DNA of 36,877 nucleotides from a virus: positions 1 through 36,877 of IMG/VR virus record IMGVR_UViG_3300005663_000125; one strand, given 5' to 3'. Below the pieces are notes generated by a model. That model was not told the origin of the DNA. It saw only the letters and a program-made list of their open reading frames with translations, and did not search any database. How positions within the stretch are numbered: the stretch's first letter is position 1; every line of letters begins with the position of its first letter. This document shows, piece after piece, positions 35,180 to 36,877 of this stretch. The position numbers were made by a program, and so were the translations under genes.

Positions 35180-36202
35180 TTAAGTTGTAACTAAAGCTTC
35201 GTCCGTAGCAATAGCGTCCATTCGTCTTACCGGCATATCCTGGAACATCAGTTGATGGTCGCCCCACGGACTTGACGGTTGATAATAGACATTGGTTTTG
35301 TCTTTAGCGAGAATATCGAGTTGAGTTCCGAGAGTCTCGTTTACATACATATAAATCGTCCCCATGCCACGCGTACGATAATTGTTACGAATCTGGATGA
35401 CCTTGTCCTCGTCGAGAGTAGCTGGATCAGTACCGGAAACGGTGGAGATGTTACACAGGCGCTTGACAGTTCTCGTATCTTCGATAGCCAAACCTACTGT
35501 CCATTCAAATTCAGTAATAAAGGCCCACAGTTGCTTGTTTCTCTGGCTCGCAGTTCCTGAAGAACTATCAGATAGCGTATAAACAAGACCCTTATCCTCT
35601 TTCCCTATCCCGGTTCCATTACCAAACCGCGGTGTAATCAAATAACAGCCGTCTTCACGCCACTGGATAAACCAGATGGAAGTCAACGACGAACCACCAC
35701 CGCTTGAAGCGCCATTGCTCAGGACGTAACCAGTATTGTCGGTTGATAACGTGTTATACCTCGCCTGCAAACCGTCAAACTCTTCCGGCGCTCCGCCTTT
35801 TGTACTGCCATTGATGAATTTGTTGGAAAATTCCTGCGACATACCCTCTATGTGGGCGCGTTCCTGGTTCGATCTATATTTAGCGGGATTAGGCTGTATG
35901 TCCATCATCTTCTGCGGGGCCAGGAAACGAGAGTGCATATTACCCATCGTTTCCCTTACCTGCTGGACAGTACCAGTAGTAGCATCCCAGCCTGCGCCTA
36001 TTTTTACCCATTCAGGAGCGGGTAATCTCGTCCTTCTGGATACCATGTGAGATGTTATATCTGTCGATCTCTGAACAGGAGCGTCGGCAATAACATCATT
36101 CGTTTCGTTCAAGACCTCGGCAACGCGCATAATCTCGTTGTTGTTGGTCATTCTTGCCGCGATTACCATATTTTCGCGGTCTGTAATTGTTCTATTGGCC
36201 AT
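35180..36202 (-). CDS. Major capsid protein (GP7/BPP-1-like)
   Basis: It encodes 340 residues. RVAEVLNETNDVIADAPVQR (27-46), RRTRLPAPEWVKIGAGWD, TVQQVRETMGNMHSRFLAPQ, then SIWFIQWREDGCYLITPRFG and FEWTVGLAIEDTRTVKRLCN are the landmarks of the GP7-type major capsid protein of podovirus-like phages (HK97 fold). AAGGAG lies 9 bases before the ATG. The leader between 36203 and 36290 is AT-rich. It forms the head shell; the cement protein follows. Confidence 0.92.
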   Translation of the reverse strand: MANRTITDRENMVIAARMTNNNEIMRVAEVLNETNDVIADAPVQRSTDITSHMVSRRTRLPAPEWVKIGAGWDATTGTVQQVRETMGNMHSRFLAPQKMMDIQPNPAKYRSNQERAHIEGMSQEFSNKFINGSTKGGAPEEFDGLQARYNTLSTDNTGYVLSNGASSGGGSSLTSIWFIQWREDGCYLITPRFGNGTGIGKEDKGLVYTLSDSSSGTASQRNKQLWAFITEFEWTVGLAIEDTRTVKRLCNISTVSGTDPATLDEDKVIQIRNNYRTRGMGTIYMYVNETLGTQLDILAKDKTNVYYQPSSPWGDHQLMFQDMPVRRMDAIATDEALVTT

Positions 36203-36290
36203 ATCATAACTCCTTGTAATAAAAATTTATTAAGTTTTTATCGTAGGAGTTATCCGTTCTTGTCGGGCCACTACTGACTTTTAATACCTG

Positions 36291-36434
36291 CTAAGGCAAC
36301 GTGACTTTCACGTTAGCACTGGGCCTTTCGGTTATCCAGAAAGTACCACCTGTTATCCATTTGGGCAGATTAGTATTTATGACCTCTTGCTTCAAAATAT
36401 CTTCTTGCTTTTTGGCACTCTTCACTATCACCAT
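36291..36434 (-). CDS. Possible 47-residue protein overlapping the scaffold gene
   Basis: An open frame on the minus strand from ATG 36434 (or 36440) ends at TAG 36291 and encodes about 47 residues, Lys-rich at the start and ending TGGTFWITERPSANVKVTLP. It overlaps the last 65 bases of the scaffold-like gene in another frame and then fills most of the gap before the capsid leader. The ribosome site is weak (CCGGAAA). The part beyond the overlap reads like real protein. Confidence 0.35.
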   Translation of the reverse strand: MVIVKSAKKQEDILKQEVINTNLPKWITGGTFWITERPSANVKVTLP

Positions 36435-36876
36435 GTGCATACATTTCCGGCGAGTTGGGCGATGTGGGTTGATAGTCCTTGTCTTCATCTCCGCCGGGCG
36501 ATACGCCTTTAATCAGCGTATCGCTGAGCATCTTCAAGCCTATGTTGTGCAAGTCCTTGACTATTGAGGGACTATTTCCGATACCTGTCGCGTTAAAAAT
36601 AGCCTTAGTTTCATCGCTGAATAATTCATTGACGGCCCTTGTCATTATTTCGATATTGGCATCGTATTGGCCCGGTTTCGACCATTCCTCTTTTAGCAAC
36701 GCTTCGCCTTCTGTCTTAGATGCTATCAGATCGTCGCTCTGTCTTTGGTAAAACGTCTTTACCATCGCTTCAAATGTTGCTTTCGGGCAATTACCATTAA
36801 AAGCAACGCCCTTGAGTGCCAATTCGGCGTCCTCGTCTCTCATTACGTTACCGGGAACGTCCTTGATCTCGTAACC
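36370..36876 (-). CDS. Capsid assembly scaffold-like protein (5' end outside window)
   Basis: The frame is open to the right edge and ends at 36370, giving about 168 residues. GYEIKDVPGNVMRDEDAELA, then GEALLKEEWSKPGQYDANIE, MTRAVNELFSDETKAIFNAT and GIGNSPSIVKDLHNIGLKML match the pattern of phage capsid assembly/scaffold proteins (EWG-YE-N---A-RA--ELF, TGLGNxPxxxxxxxxIG). Scaffold directly before major capsid is the standard order. The end is acidic and Ser/Pro-rich. The N-terminus and upstream portal gene lie outside the window. Confidence 0.75.
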   Translation of the reverse strand, partial: GYEIKDVPGNVMRDEDAELALKGVAFNGNCPKATFEAMVKTFYQRQSDDLIASKTEGEALLKEEWSKPGQYDANIEIMTRAVNELFSDETKAIFNATGIGNSPSIVKDLHNIGLKMLSDTLIKGVSPGGDEDKDYQPTSPNSPEMYAHGDSEECQKARRYFEARGHKY

Positions 36877-36877
36877 T

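Noticed and set aside
1-36877. tRNA genes
   Set aside because: I scanned for TPsiC-like GTTCGAATC stretches with matching acceptor ends and found none that fold.

Overview
The window is a piece of a tailed bacteriophage or prophage genome, most like a short-tailed virus (podovirus). A right-hand block on the minus strand holds a recognisable virion set. In its direction of transcription this runs: scaffold-like protein (cut by the window edge), GP7-type major capsid protein, Bbp16-type capsid cement protein, glycosyltransferase, a cassette of secreted or membrane-anchored beta-rich proteins, tail tubular proteins A and B, a T7-like ejection set (GNAT-like gp13, gp14-, gp15- and gp16-like proteins; the last has 1325 residues) and a run of tail-fibre/appendage proteins. 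No terminase, portal, integrase, polymerase or reverse transcriptase is visible; terminase and portal would be expected just beyond the right edge. The host cannot be named. The CsrA homologue and an outer-membrane lipoprotein that looks like half of a spanin pair suggest a bacterium with two membranes.

Layout. 1-190: the tail of a gene that may be host-derived (BMP-family transporter), closed by a strong terminator. 219-5754: small plus-strand early/accessory genes with tight overlaps (YopX, Lar-like zinc ribbon, two OB-fold/SSB-like proteins, a NinB-like candidate, a RyR-domain protein, CsrA, several unknowns). 5738-8025: a compact cytosine-5 methyltransferase followed by a beta-class N4/N6 methyltransferase, whose middle third carries an HNH endonuclease gene on the opposite strand. 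8035-11632: zinc-ribbon proteins, a DnaT-like replication protein, and a PD-(D/E)XK nuclease whose 5' end has been interrupted by an HNH-AP2 homing endonuclease. 11644-12724: a lysis-like set (secreted protein, holin, overlapping spanin-like pair), with no recognisable endolysin. 12744-14064: two phage proteins of unknown function, separated by an unusual 118-bp array of GTC triplets spaced every 5 bp. 14.06-14.10 kb: convergence point of the two transcription directions. 14098-36877: the minus-strand virion operon.

How the parts may work together. The plus-strand genes look like early functions: DNA modification, single-strand binding, replication loading and post-transcriptional control. 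The minus strand builds the particle. Three HNH-family traces (antisense in the methyltransferase, inserted before the nuclease, and a 33-residue NUMOD4 remnant before the GNAT gene) show repeated homing-endonuclease traffic. The most unusual points are the antisense HNH/methyltransferase pair with its own promoter, the GTC pentamer array, the tail tubular B gene split into separate cistrons, and the signal-peptide proteins inside a virion operon. All family names come from reading translated sequence and memory of the families; no search was run.
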